The position numbers were made by a program, and so were the translations under genes. Source: Acidobacteriota bacterium (lineage in GTDB: Bacteria > Acidobacteriota > Vicinamibacteria > Vicinamibacterales > UBA8438). From it: a stretch of DNA of 64,000 nucleotides. The notes below the pieces were generated by a model. It saw nothing but the letters and a program-made list of their open reading frames with translations. It had not been told where the DNA came from and made no database searches. The DNA lies in the NCBI GenBank assembly GCA_026708265.1, contig JAPOVI010000070.1, forward strand, positions 1 through 64,000, in the 5' to 3' direction. Shown here one piece after another: positions 9,863-19,281 of this stretch (its first letter is position 1; every line of letters begins with the position of its first letter).

Positions 9863-10200
9863 GGTCCGTGCAGCGGTTGGGCGGTGCGACGCCTCGGCGG
9901 CCCTGAAGCCTCGGCGGCCGGACGGGCGTCCCGGCAGCTCCATCCTGCACGCCCGCCGGCAGGGATCGCCACGGCGTCGGGCTGACCGCAGAGCGCCCGC
10001 CGGCGGGGTTGACCCGCAATCCACGACCGGAGCACTCCACGGCACCGACCCCGGCGGCTCCTGCAGTGCGCGACCGAGACGGGCGCGGCAGGGCTGTGAT
10101 CACCGCCGACCGTCCGCCCTCCTGCTCGTCCTTGCGTCGTGCGTGGAGTGGACGCGGAAAGATCCGCGCGTGGGCGGCTCGCAGTACGCCTGCCCAAACC

Positions 10201-11352
10201 ATGGGTGAGCCGCGTCGCGTACAGGCGTGTGTTCTGCGAAGTCTCGGCCGGCTGGAGGTTGAGGAGGTCCTGCTCGATCCGCCCGGCCCTGGCGAGGTGC
10301 AGGTGCGGGTCGCTGCCGCTGGCGTCTGCCACTCAGACGTCCACCTCATCGACGGTCATCTTGGGCACCACCACCTGCCGACTGTGCCGGGCCACGAGGG
10401 CGCCGGAGTCATCGAGGAGCTTGGTGAGGGCATCGGCCACCTTCGCGTCGGCGACTCCGTCGCGTTCTGCTTCGTTCCAGCGTGTGGCGAGTGCGCCGCA
10501 TGCCAAGACGGCCACCCGAACCGGTGCATCCCAGGCGCCCTCAATGCGTTCCGGGGCGTCATGACCGATGGGTCCTCCCGCTTGCGGTCAGCCGACGGAA
10601 CACCCCTCGGGCAGTTCCTGTCGGTCGCCTGCTTTGCCGAGCGATCGGTCATGCCAGCCGCGGCGGCCGTGCCGATCCCGACTTCGCTGCCCTTCTGGCA
10701 GGCGGCTCTCGTCGGCGGCGCTGTCGTCACCGGAGTTGGAGCTGTCCGGAATGCGGCGCGTGTCGAGGCCTGTCAGGCGGTCTGCGTCGTGGGATGCGGA
10801 GGTGTCGGTCTTCAGGTGATCGCCGGCGCGCGTCTAGCCGGTGCCGATCCGATCATCGCTATCGACCTCGCGCCCGGGAAACTCGAGCTGGCCGAGGCGC
10901 GCGGCGCGACCCAGTTCGTCGATGGTGCCGAAGGCGACGTCGCGCGCGCTGTACGAGGGATCTCGAGCGGCGTGGACCACGCCTTCGAGGTCGTGGGTCG
11001 CCCTGAGACCGTCAGCCTCGCCTGGAACACGGTGAAGCCCGGCGGCACGGCGACGGTCGTCGGCGTCGTGCCGGATGGGGTCGACGTCGCGATCGACGCA
11101 CGCGGCCTGCTTGCCGAGCAGAGCCTGCGCGGGTTGTTCTACGGGTCAGGCCATCCCGCGCGCGAGATTGCCGACCTGGCCGACCTCATCGACCGTGGAG
11201 GCTTCGACGTCGAGAGCACAATCTCCCATGCCACCAACCTGCTCGGCGTTGGGGCAGCCCTGGAGCGGATGCGTCACTCGGACGGTGCGAGAACGATCGT
11301 CGTGATCGATGAGGAACTCGTCGGCCCGCTGCCCGAGCGTCTACGTGTGTAG
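10201..11352 (+). CDS. Zn-dependent alcohol dehydrogenase (MDR superfamily)
   Basis: GVCHSDVHLIDGHLGHHHLPTVPGHEGAGVIEELGEGI; CGECAACQDGHPNRC; VVGCGGVGLQVIAGARLAGADPIIAID. Confidence 0.92.
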   Translation: MGEPRRVQACVLRSLGRLEVEEVLLDPPGPGEVQVRVAAAGVCHSDVHLIDGHLGHHHLPTVPGHEGAGVIEELGEGIGHLRVGDSVAFCFVPACGECAACQDGHPNRCIPGALNAFRGVMTDGSSRLRSADGTPLGQFLSVACFAERSVMPAAAAVPIPTSLPFWQAALVGGAVVTGVGAVRNAARVEACQAVCVVGCGGVGLQVIAGARLAGADPIIAIDLAPGKLELAEARGATQFVDGAEGDVARAVRGISSGVDHAFEVVGRPETVSLAWNTVKPGGTATVVGVVPDGVDVAIDARGLLAEQSLRGLFYGSGHPAREIADLADLIDRGGFDVESTISHATNLLGVGAALERMRHSDGARTIVVIDEELVGPLPERLRV

Positions 11353-11458
11353 TCCTCCGGATCGTTATCGGGCCTCTTGCGGTGACCTGCTGCCCAAGCG
11401 TTTGCGAGCTTGACTGGCAGCGTCGAGGCACCCATACTCGCGTTCCGGGAGTGCGGTT

Positions 11459-12325
11459 ATGGGTGCCCGAGGCGAAAGGGGCGTCGAGCCAGCGATGACA
11501 GAGGAAGGCAACGACATGCAACGGGGGTACGAACGTGGATGGGTCGAGCTCGTGCACGCACCCGAGCTGCCGTGGGAGCCCGCGCACGGCGAGAACTGGC
11601 CTGTCGGCGCCGAGGTCAAGGTGCTCTCCCGCGACGAGAGCAGCGGGGCGCTCACCGGCATTGTCCGCCTGCCCGAGGGCTACCGCCGCGGGGCCGGACA
11701 CCATGAGGGCGCGACCGAGTACCTCGTACTCTCAGGTGGGCTCCGCGTGGGCAGGGCGCTGCGTGGGAGGGGCTACTACGGGTACTCACCATCCGGCACC
11801 AACCAGGAGCCGTGGGTCAGCGACGAGGGCGCCGAGCTCTTGTTTATGGCTCGTGACTCGACTCCTGACTTCGTGCCCAAGCCAGGCATCGTCCGCGAGG
11901 ATGCTGGCCAGATTCAGCTGGACACCGCGCGTATTCCGTGGATGATCACCCCAGTTGAGGGGCCGCCCCCAGGCATCTGCGTGAAGCTGCTTCGGCATGT
12001 CGAGGAGACAGGCGAGCTGGCGGCGCTCATTGCGAACGTGCCGCAGTTCGACTACCCCAAGCTGGAGTTCCATGACTGCATCGAGGAGATCTTCTGCGTC
12101 TCAGGCGACATCTGGCTCGGCAACGCCGGGGCGATGCGGCCCGGCTCGTACCTGTGGCGGCCGCCATACATCACGCATGGGCCGTTCTACTCAGAGCATG
12201 GGAGCGTGCTCTTCCTCTGGGTCGACGAGACCCTCGTGAACCACTTCGTCGATGACCCGAGGTCCTCGCGCGAGGAGAATCGCCGTCGCGCGCAGGCTGA
12301 GCGGGACTCGGCAGAAGGCGCCTGA
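11459..12325 (+). CDS. Cupin-domain protein (DUF4437/ChrR-like); likely start at 11516
   Basis: HDCIEEIFCVSGDIWLGNAGAMRPGSYLWRPPYITHGPFYSEHGSVLFLWVDE. Confidence 0.75.
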   Translation: MGARGERGVEPAMTEEGNDMQRGYERGWVELVHAPELPWEPAHGENWPVGAEVKVLSRDESSGALTGIVRLPEGYRRGAGHHEGATEYLVLSGGLRVGRALRGRGYYGYSPSGTNQEPWVSDEGAELLFMARDSTPDFVPKPGIVREDAGQIQLDTARIPWMITPVEGPPPGICVKLLRHVEETGELAALIANVPQFDYPKLEFHDCIEEIFCVSGDIWLGNAGAMRPGSYLWRPPYITHGPFYSEHGSVLFLWVDETLVNHFVDDPRSSREENRRRAQAERDSAEGA

Positions 12326-13104
12326 TGGCCAGGCCGCACATCGAGTTCATCGAATCGGGCGACGTACCCAAGCGTCTGGTCGGCGAGGGGCTGCTGGCCG
12401 GCACCGAGCAGCGTCTCCTCTCCGAGGACGACGAGAACGGCGCTTGGACAGCACTGCACACGATGCCGAGCGGCTGGGAGGGTGACCTCGGGCTCAGCCA
12501 GCGGCCGATCGAGATCTTCGTGCTCGAAGGCGTGCTCGAGGTCGAGGGCCAGCCGGTCGGCACGGGATGCTATGCGTTCCTGCCCGCAGGTGGCTCGTCG
12601 CGTCCGGTCGTCTCACGGTCGGGCGGGCACGCGCTCGTGATGCTCGATCCCGAGCGCCCGGATGCCTCCGGCGGGCCTGCGCAGATCGTCGATCCCTCCA
12701 CGCAGCGTTGGGTGCCGGCCGCGCTGGGTGAGGCCGACATTCCGCCGGGCATCTGCATCAAGCTGCTCCATGAGGATGCCGAGACCGGGGACTGGACGTG
12801 GGTGGCAGCGACGGTCCCGGGCTGGCAGGAGAACCGCGCTGAGATTCACGACACGATCGAGGAGTGCCTCCTGATCAGAGGCGACACGCTGCTCGGCGAG
12901 CGCGGTGCCATGAAGCCGGGCTCCTACTTCTGGCGGCCGCCGATGGTGCGCCACGGGCCGATGTTCACGCATTCCGGGGGCTACTTCTTCTTCCGCTCGA
13001 AGGGCGGCGGCCTGACCCTCGAGTACGAGGACGTGCCGGGTTGGCAGAAGATCGTGGACGACTACGTTGCCTCCGGCGACTTCTACGCCGGCAACACCGT
13101 CTGA
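12325..13104 (+). CDS. Cupin-domain protein, tandem paralogue of preceding gene
   Basis: HDTIEECLLIRGDTLLGERGAMKPGSYFWRPPMVRHGPMFTHSGGYFFFRSKGG. Confidence 0.75.
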   Translation: MARPHIEFIESGDVPKRLVGEGLLAGTEQRLLSEDDENGAWTALHTMPSGWEGDLGLSQRPIEIFVLEGVLEVEGQPVGTGCYAFLPAGGSSRPVVSRSGGHALVMLDPERPDASGGPAQIVDPSTQRWVPAALGEADIPPGICIKLLHEDAETGDWTWVAATVPGWQENRAEIHDTIEECLLIRGDTLLGERGAMKPGSYFWRPPMVRHGPMFTHSGGYFFFRSKGGGLTLEYEDVPGWQKIVDDYVASGDFYAGNTV

Positions 13105-13347
13105 CTCGGGTTTCGGAGCTGCAGTTCGGTTCCGTCCGGTTGCCGTCGGCCTGCGCGGGTTGTTCCAACCGGTCTCGATTGAGCCCGACGGTGCCGAGCA
13201 GCCGAGGGTGCCGGAGCACCCCGATCTCGAAGAGAGATCTGCGTGATGCTGCGCGGTGGGGCAAACCTGTGCGGTCGTGCGGGGCGCTACGAGCTGCCGG
13301 CCGGTCTGTGCTGGCCGCGAGCTGCTGCGAACGGCCGCACCCTGGCC

Positions 13348-13631
13348 GGATGGGGCGGCTGGGGGTACCACCCTGCCGGCCACGTGGCGGGGCAGGTTCC
13401 TAACCCCTGCATCCCGGCCGGATGGGGCGACCTCGAGTACCAGCCCGCCGGCCGCGAGCCGCGGCGGCGCCCTAGCCGGTTGGTGCGGTGGTGGTACCAG
13501 CCCGCCGGCCACGTGGCCGTGTAGGTTCTAAGGCCCTTGTCCCGGCCGGATGGGGCGGCTGGGGGTACCACCCTGCCGACCACGTGGCGGAGCAGGTTGC
13601 CAACGCCTGCGTCCCGACCAGATGGTGCGGC
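13348..13631. repeat. Tandem repeat, about four units of 58-72 bp plus a partial unit
   Basis: Unit starts at 13348, 13420, 13478, 13548, 13620; unit like ggatggggcggctgggggtaccaccctgccggccacgtggcggggcaggttcctaacccctgcatcccggcc. Confidence 0.85.
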
Positions 13632-13633
13632 TG

Positions 13634-13736
13634 CGCAGAGTTGGTGCAGTTTCGTGACGCTCTTGTGACAGGTCGTGCGAGAGCCGTGACGACTGCTCGG
13701 CTACCCTCCCCCGGGTGGTGGGTGAGGGGCGGGTTG
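13634..13736 (+). repeat. Intergenic phased-repeat module, copy 4
   Basis: CGTGACGCTCT TGTGACAGGT CGTGCGAGAGC CGTGACGACTGC TCGGCTACCCTCCCCCGGGTGGTGGGTGAGGGGCGGG. Confidence 0.85.
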
Positions 13737-14009
13737 TCTGTTGTGGCCGCTGATCACGGCACCCGGCCGCCGTGGCTCAGCATCGGATTCTCCTCGTGCG
13801 GCGCTCGGGCGTACATCGTGGCGTGGGCTGCCGGCCGGGTCAACCTTGATGACCCACGACGAATCGCACGGCTCCTCACACGGACCGCCGCTCTTTGCCA
13901 CCGAGCCGCTCCCTCGCTGCCAGGCAGTGCGGCGGCGGCCGTCAGCACCCAGACCGAACGACCATCCCGGCTGGTCTCTGCACCTCGTCCCGCGCTCGTC
14001 GCAGTGGTG

Positions 14010-15251
14010 CTAGCCGCCGGTCTCGACGTGCCGCTGCGCTGTCGTACGCTGCTTGCGCACCAACGCTGTTGTCCAGACGACGGTCACGACACACAGGCCC
14101 AGAATGACGAGGTAGACCCAGCGATCAGCGACTGCGCTCGCGATCGCTGCACCGCCGAGCGGACCGATGACGTTCGCCGTTCCGGAGGAGAGCATGAGCA
14201 GCCCGCTGACGGCGCCAACGCCCACCGCGGCCGAGGCCGCTCCGGTTGCACCGAGCGGAAACGCGATCGTGTAGACGACGCCGATAGCAGCCATGCGGAC
14301 AACGATCGCCGCGATCACGGCGGGACTGGACGTGCTGATCACGAGCGGGGTGAGTGATGCCGCGAGCAGCGCCACGGCCCCTCCGGCGGCCGGCAGCGTC
14401 ACGAGGTGGGAGCCGAGGCGCGCGATGGCGGTGCTCGTTGTCAAGCTCGCTGCTAGGAACGCGGTGGCTCCTGCTGAGAAGACCAGGCCGATATCGCGGC
14501 TTGAGAGGCCGTTCTCGTCGAGCTGCAACGGTGTGAGCGTGGATACCACAATCTCAGCAAGCCCGCCGATGAGGAAGAGCAAGCACGCCGCGAGGACGAC
14601 TGGGGCGGCGCGTGCTACCTGCAGCATCGTCAGGATCGGGGTGTGGCCGTGCCGGGCGCGGCCGCCCGGCTGGCTCACGGTCAGCATGGCGAGCGAGGCA
14701 ATCGCAACCCCCATCCAGACGAGGAACGGCACGGTTGTCCCGTAGAGATCCTCCAGCTGCCCAGCCACGGCTGGCCCTGCCAGCGCGCCCGCGGCAGCGA
14801 CCGGTATGACACCGCCGATGAGTGTCGGCCGCCAAGCGGCCAAGGTCGAGTCTGAGAGCCATGAGACCCCAGCGGTGAGAACGCCGGCCGATCCGATCGC
14901 AAGGATCACCCGAGCGGCAGCCAGGGTCCAGAAGTCGACGGCGACCGCGTGGCCCAGCGTTGCGAGAACGAGCACCGCAGCGCCCGCGATCGTGACAGGG
15001 CGCGCGCCTAGGCGGTCACCGAGAACCCCTACTGGCATTGCCGCGAGCAGGAATGAGAGACCACCGCCCGCAAAGAGCCCGCCGATCTGGAGCTTCGAGA
15101 GCGAGAACTGCTCCTCGAACGCGGGGAGCAGCGGGAACAGCGCAGTCAGGGCCGCCGAGTTCGAGAAGACCAGCAGGTAGAAGGTCGTTGTCGGTGACCG
15201 CGCGGCTTGGGCGAGGCGCTGCGCCCCCGCCCCTGAATGGGTCACCCGCAC
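14010..15251 (-). CDS. MFS transporter
   Basis: FYLLVFSNSAALTALFPLLPAFEEQFSLSKLQIGGLFAGGGLSFLLAAMPVGVLGDRLG. Confidence 0.88.
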   Translation of the reverse strand: MRVTHSGAGAQRLAQAARSPTTTFYLLVFSNSAALTALFPLLPAFEEQFSLSKLQIGGLFAGGGLSFLLAAMPVGVLGDRLGARPVTIAGAAVLVLATLGHAVAVDFWTLAAARVILAIGSAGVLTAGVSWLSDSTLAAWRPTLIGGVIPVAAAGALAGPAVAGQLEDLYGTTVPFLVWMGVAIASLAMLTVSQPGGRARHGHTPILTMLQVARAAPVVLAACLLFLIGGLAEIVVSTLTPLQLDENGLSSRDIGLVFSAGATAFLAASLTTSTAIARLGSHLVTLPAAGGAVALLAASLTPLVISTSSPAVIAAIVVRMAAIGVVYTIAFPLGATGAASAAVGVGAVSGLLMLSSGTANVIGPLGGAAIASAVADRWVYLVILGLCVVTVVWTTALVRKQRTTAQRHVETGG

Positions 15252-15772
15252 ATGAGGGCGTCCAGTACCGCGCGACCGAGCGGACGGGCTGCCGCCGCGA
15301 TCTCCTCCCGCTCCAGACCGTGCAGCGGCCGCTCGACCGGAACGATCGGCAGATCGGGCATACAGGCCACCCGGGCTGTCTCGCTCGCGATTCCCATCAG
15401 GCCGCCGGTGAGCAGAAGCACTGTTGGGACGCCTCGGTTCTCGACGACGATCGCGTCACGCACACTGCGTGACGAGCACGACGCTCAGTCACCGGCCGCG
15501 ACGACGAGCGCAGCGTATCGCTCTGCCATCGTCTCGGCCCAGACCTCGGGAGAGCTTGCCGCCACCTGCGGGCGCGACACACGCTCGAACCTGATGCGGG
15601 GGAACTGGCCGACCAGGTGCTCCTGTGCCGCGTCGAGCAGACCTTGGCCCCAGTCGGCGACGGGATTGAGCATGCCGTCGACGAGGCCGACGAGGGCCTC
15701 ATCGAGATCGGCCGGCCGCGGCGCTACGCGCTGCGCGCTGAAGCTGTCGGCGGTCGGATCGATGAGCGGCAT
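15242..15772 (-). CDS. UGSC-motif family (seleno)protein, in-frame TGA 15485-15487 read as Sec
   Basis: MPLIDPTADSFSAQRVAPRPADLDEALVGLVDGMLNPVADWGQGLLDAAQEHLVGQFPRIRFERV...AALVVAAGD[TGA]ASCSSRSVRDAIVVENRGVPTVLLLTGGLMGIASETARVACMPDLPIVPVERPLHGLEREEIAAAARPLGRAVLDALMCG*; U-A-S-C matches the U-G-S-C redox motif context. Confidence 0.82.
15454..15487 (-). promoter_or_regulatory. Candidate bacterial SECIS in UGSC-family gene
   Basis: UGA-18 nt-loop; perfect 8-bp stem CGUCACGC/GCGUGACG, loop AGUGU with G at loop position 2. Confidence 0.72.
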
Positions 15773-15779
15773 CCCGACA

Positions 15780-16718
15780 TCATGCCGCCTCGACACGACG
15801 AGTGATACTTCCTCCGATGTCGCCGAAGACGATCGCCGTGTAGCCGCCATAGCCGCCGCCGGCGACGGTCACGACCACCTCCTCGGGGCCGCGGATGATC
15901 GGCACGAGCTCGTCCGGCTTGGTGTCGTCCAGCCACTCTGGGCGCGTGAGCGAGTCAGCAAAGCCATAGAGACCGCGGTCTCGCAGGTCGCCGGCCCGGA
16001 TGCGGACGTGCTCGTAGAGGTACTCGCCAATCTCCCTGCGGCCCCAGCCGCCGCTGTCGACGATTCGAGCATGCTCGGGCGACATGACGAGCCAGAGCTC
16101 GCCGCGAGTGAACGTGTTGTACGTGCCAGGAATGCGCGCGCACTCGGCGATCGTGCGTAGGACATGCTCGGGTGAGGGGGTCCCCATCTCCGCGACGCAG
16201 AGCGGAGCGTCAGCAGCGTAGAGCGTGACCGTCGAGTCGTTCTCCGAGTACCCACGCTCCACCGAGAGCGCAGGCCATGGCGAGAGCTCGGTGTTCTCGG
16301 TGTAGCAGTACGTGTACTTGCCGGGGTGCCCGATCGTTCCCGGGTCGAGGCCGCCGGGCCGCGCCCCGCCGATGTTCGACGCGCACAGGGCGAGCGCGCG
16401 ACCGATCGTTGCGTTTGCTCGGTTGCCTTGACCAAGCGCGTTGGCGCCGCCATTCATGCCGACGCGGTCGGCGATCGGTCCCGAGACGACCATCAGCGGG
16501 CCCATGGAGTGGACGGTCGTCAGCAGGTCGTAGGCGCGGAAGTCTGGCTGTGCCAGGGCCTCCACAGCAGTTAGGACAATCGGGAAGTAGCTGGGCAGGC
16601 AGCCCGCCATGACGGCGTTGGCCGCGATCTTCTCGTACGTCGCGATGCCGTCGGCTGGGGGCATCGCCACGATCGGCTCGTGACGGTGGGCGCTCCAGCG
16701 GCCGAGCATCCGCTCCAC
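15780..16718 (-). CDS. Conserved protein in operon with the UGSC-family selenoprotein; frame is open upstream to ~16.82 kb, so the true start is probably non-ATG
   Basis: In-frame upstream extension ASTSDSEQIEACFERGWTDGLPVVPPTPERVERMLGRW; ends 8 bp before the UGSC-family start. Confidence 0.65.
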   Translation of the reverse strand: MERMLGRWSAHRHEPIVAMPPADGIATYEKIAANAVMAGCLPSYFPIVLTAVEALAQPDFRAYDLLTTVHSMGPLMVVSGPIADRVGMNGGANALGQGNRANATIGRALALCASNIGGARPGGLDPGTIGHPGKYTYCYTENTELSPWPALSVERGYSENDSTVTLYAADAPLCVAEMGTPSPEHVLRTIAECARIPGTYNTFTRGELWLVMSPEHARIVDSGGWGRREIGEYLYEHVRIRAGDLRDRGLYGFADSLTRPEWLDDTKPDELVPIIRGPEEVVVTVAGGGYGGYTAIVFGDIGGSITRRVEAA

Positions 16719-16889
16719 GCGCTCGGGCGTCGGCGGGACGACCGGGAGGCCGTCCGTCCAGCCGCGCTCGAAGCACGCCTCGATCTGCTCGGAGTCGCTC
16801 GTGCTCGCCGTGCTCAGTGCCGGCCTCCGCTGTTGACAGTCCGGGCGCGGCCGAGAATACTAGGCGCCCCGACGCTCCGAGAGCACACG

Positions 16890-17603
16890 ATGTTGCTGGC
16901 AAGCATCCTGGCTGACGCACCGATCCGAATCGTCCACGTGCTGCTGCTGGTCGCCTGGCTGGGCGTCGATGTCGGCGTCTTCTACGGGAGCACGATTATC
17001 AAGCGGGCCGGTGTCTTGGCCGAGACGCGGATGACGCTGGCGAAGATGGTGCTTGCGCTCGATCTTGGACCGCGCGTGTCGCTGATTCTCATGATCCCGG
17101 TTGGCATCGGGCTGGCGTGGGCGTCCGGCCTCGGTCTCGACGAGCTGTCCACGGGGGCGATCAACGCACTCTTCTGGGGAGTGCTTCTCGTCGCTGCGGT
17201 CTGGATCTGGGCGCTCCTGCGGGATTACCGCCTGATGGGCTCGGGCCGGCAGGGCACCCGCTTCCAGGTGAACTACAAGCGCGTCGACTGGACACTGCGG
17301 CTCGCCGTGCTGCTGTTTTTCCTGGTCACTGGTGTTATGTCGCTTGTCGGGGACGGCATCTGGGAGGCAAACCACGTGGCCTGGAAGGCGGTCGTTTTCG
17401 TGATCATCATCGCAATCGGCCAGTGGATCGACTACTCGTTCCGCGATTTCGCGCCTGCGCCTCGTGACATCGTCGAGAGGGGCGAGACTCCCGCGCGTCT
17501 CGCGCGGCTCAACTCCGCGACGACTGCGGCGTATCCGCCCGTGCTTGCGATCTACGGGGCCGTCATCGTCATGGCGATCCTGGGGATCGCTCGCATCGGC
17601 TGA
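16890..17603 (+). CDS. Integral membrane protein (DUF2269/CopD-like), paralogue of 35.5-36.2 and 36.2-36.9 kb genes
   Basis: ADAPIRIVHVLLLVAWLGVDVGVFYGSTIIKRAG...SYRDF-like tail DYSFRDFAPAPRDIVERGETPARLARLN. Confidence 0.7.
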   Translation: MLLASILADAPIRIVHVLLLVAWLGVDVGVFYGSTIIKRAGVLAETRMTLAKMVLALDLGPRVSLILMIPVGIGLAWASGLGLDELSTGAINALFWGVLLVAAVWIWALLRDYRLMGSGRQGTRFQVNYKRVDWTLRLAVLLFFLVTGVMSLVGDGIWEANHVAWKAVVFVIIIAIGQWIDYSFRDFAPAPRDIVERGETPARLARLNSATTAAYPPVLAIYGAVIVMAILGIARIG

Positions 17604-17613
17604 CCTGCCCGCG

Positions 17614-18309
17614 GTGCATCGGCCGTCGGTGGAGCCTCCTCCGAGCCGCTGGCGGTTTCCCTCGGCTGGCCAGGCCGACGGCGACGGCATCGTCGCGGTG
17701 GGGGCCGACCTCGAGCCCGGGACGCTGCTTGCGGCGTACCGAGCCGGCGTGTTCCCGATGCCGGTTGGCGATCGTGGGCCCATGGTGTGGTGGTCGCCGG
17801 ATCCGCGAGGGGTCATCCCGCTCGATGCGGTGCGGGTCAGCCGATCGCTACGGCGTTCCGCACGGCAGTTCACAGTTACCTGGGACAGCTCGTTCGACAC
17901 GGTCGTCGAGCGGTGCGCTGACCCGGCGCGGCCCATGGGCTGGCTCAGCGACGAGATGCGGCACGCCTATGGACGCCTGCACCGGCTCGGGTGGGCCCGC
18001 AGCGTCGAGGCTCGTGACGCTGAGGGCGAGCTCGCGGGCGGCCTCTACGGGGTCTCGGTCGGCGGCCTGTTTGCCGCTGAGTCGAAGTTCTATCGGAAGA
18101 CCGACGCGTCGAAGGTTGCCCTCGTCGCGCTCGTCGAGGTGCTAGCGGGTACCGACGGGGCCCTGTTGGACGTCCAGTGGTGCACCGATCACCTCCGGTC
18201 GCTCGGCGCCGTCGAGATCAGCCGCGAGGAGTACCTGCGGCGACTCGACCTCGCCCTTGAGGCCGCCCCTCCGACGTTCCCCTCACCCACCTCGCCGGCG
18301 GACTTCTGA
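17614..18309 (+). CDS. aat: Leucyl/phenylalanyl-tRNA-protein transferase
   Basis: WRFPSAGQADGDGIVAVGADLEPGTLLAAYRAGVFPMP, MVWWSPDPRGVIPLD, GGLYGVSVGGLFAAESKFYRKTDASKVALVAL, LLDVQWCTDHLRSLGAVEI. Confidence 0.95.
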   Translation: MHRPSVEPPPSRWRFPSAGQADGDGIVAVGADLEPGTLLAAYRAGVFPMPVGDRGPMVWWSPDPRGVIPLDAVRVSRSLRRSARQFTVTWDSSFDTVVERCADPARPMGWLSDEMRHAYGRLHRLGWARSVEARDAEGELAGGLYGVSVGGLFAAESKFYRKTDASKVALVALVEVLAGTDGALLDVQWCTDHLRSLGAVEISREEYLRRLDLALEAAPPTFPSPTSPADF

Positions 18310-18687
18310 CCTGGTGCCTGCTCGCCTAGCCGGGCGGCGCTGGCTGCGAGGCTGCTGGTCGTATGGCGCGTGCTGAAAGGCGCCGGCGTGTGCATGCCGG
18401 GTGTGCGTTGAGGTGTGCCGGGTGTGGCCGCGACCTGTGCGGCGGCGGCGCGCGGGGCGCGCTCTGCGCCTACTGGAGCTGGCCGGTGCGCTGGGGCGGT
18501 CTGCTAGTCGTCGGCGCTGCGAGGTTTGCTGGCTGGGTGTGCAGTGAGGTGGGCGAGCGCTCGACGCGCCTCTCGTGCGCAGGATGGCAGCGCGGCGGCT
18601 GTTAGCACATCCGCTGAGCGCGTGGGGCTTCGGCTGCAGGGGCATCGCCACGGCGGTTGCTCCAGTAGCGGTTCTGGTTGGTTGGCG

Positions 18688-18850
18688 CAGCCGTGCGGAG
18701 GTGGGGGCGGCCGTACGAGTTGATGCAGCCGTGCGGAGTTGACGTAGCTGTACGAGTTAACGTGCCGCGCGGAGTTGGTGCCGGGTAAGGCTCGTTCAGC
18801 AATCCAGAGTTGCGGCAGCCGTGCAGAGGTGTGCCGCGCAGGGCTGGGGC
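18688..18850. repeat. Degenerate short tandem repeats (~18-20 bp, GCAGCCGTGCGGAGTTG-like)
   Basis: gcagccgtgcggaggtgggg/gcggccgtacgagttgat/gcagccgtgcggagttgac/gtagctgtacgagttaac/gtgccgcgcggagttgg. Confidence 0.6.
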
Positions 18851-18855
18851 GAGCG

Positions 18856-18949
18856 CGCAGAGTTTGGTGCAGTTTCGTGACGCTCTTGCGACAAACTCGT
18901 GGCCCTTTCTGGGCTACCCTTCCCCGGGTGGTTGGTGGGGGGCGGGTTG
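18856..18949 (+). repeat. Intergenic phased-repeat module, copy 5 (three-unit form)
   Basis: CGTGACGCTCT TGCGACAAACT CGTGGCCCTTTCT GGGCTACCCTTCCCCGGGTGGTTGGTGGGGGGCGGG. Confidence 0.8.
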
Positions 18950-19281
18950 TCTCCTGTGGCAGCTCTGGGCGACCAGACTTGGAGCAGCTGGGCGGCCCGA
19001 CTCAGCGGCTTCGCCCGGCTCAGCGGCTGGGTCTACCCAGCTACCCGCAGCGCCCCAGGAGCGTCGTCAAGCGCCTGTCTACCGGCTACGAACACGCATC
19101 CAAACCCAGAGAGAAAGACGCGGTCCCGTAGCTCACCGGCTGGCGCCGCGACAGGCCGCCGCTTGTCCAGTACTTTCCGCCCGAAAGACGCGGCTTCGTA
19201 GCTCGCCGGCCGCCGCTGCGGCAGCGGCGTGTGGCGTCCAGGCTGAGGCGCCCAGACCGAAGACACGGTGGGATGCGTCAG

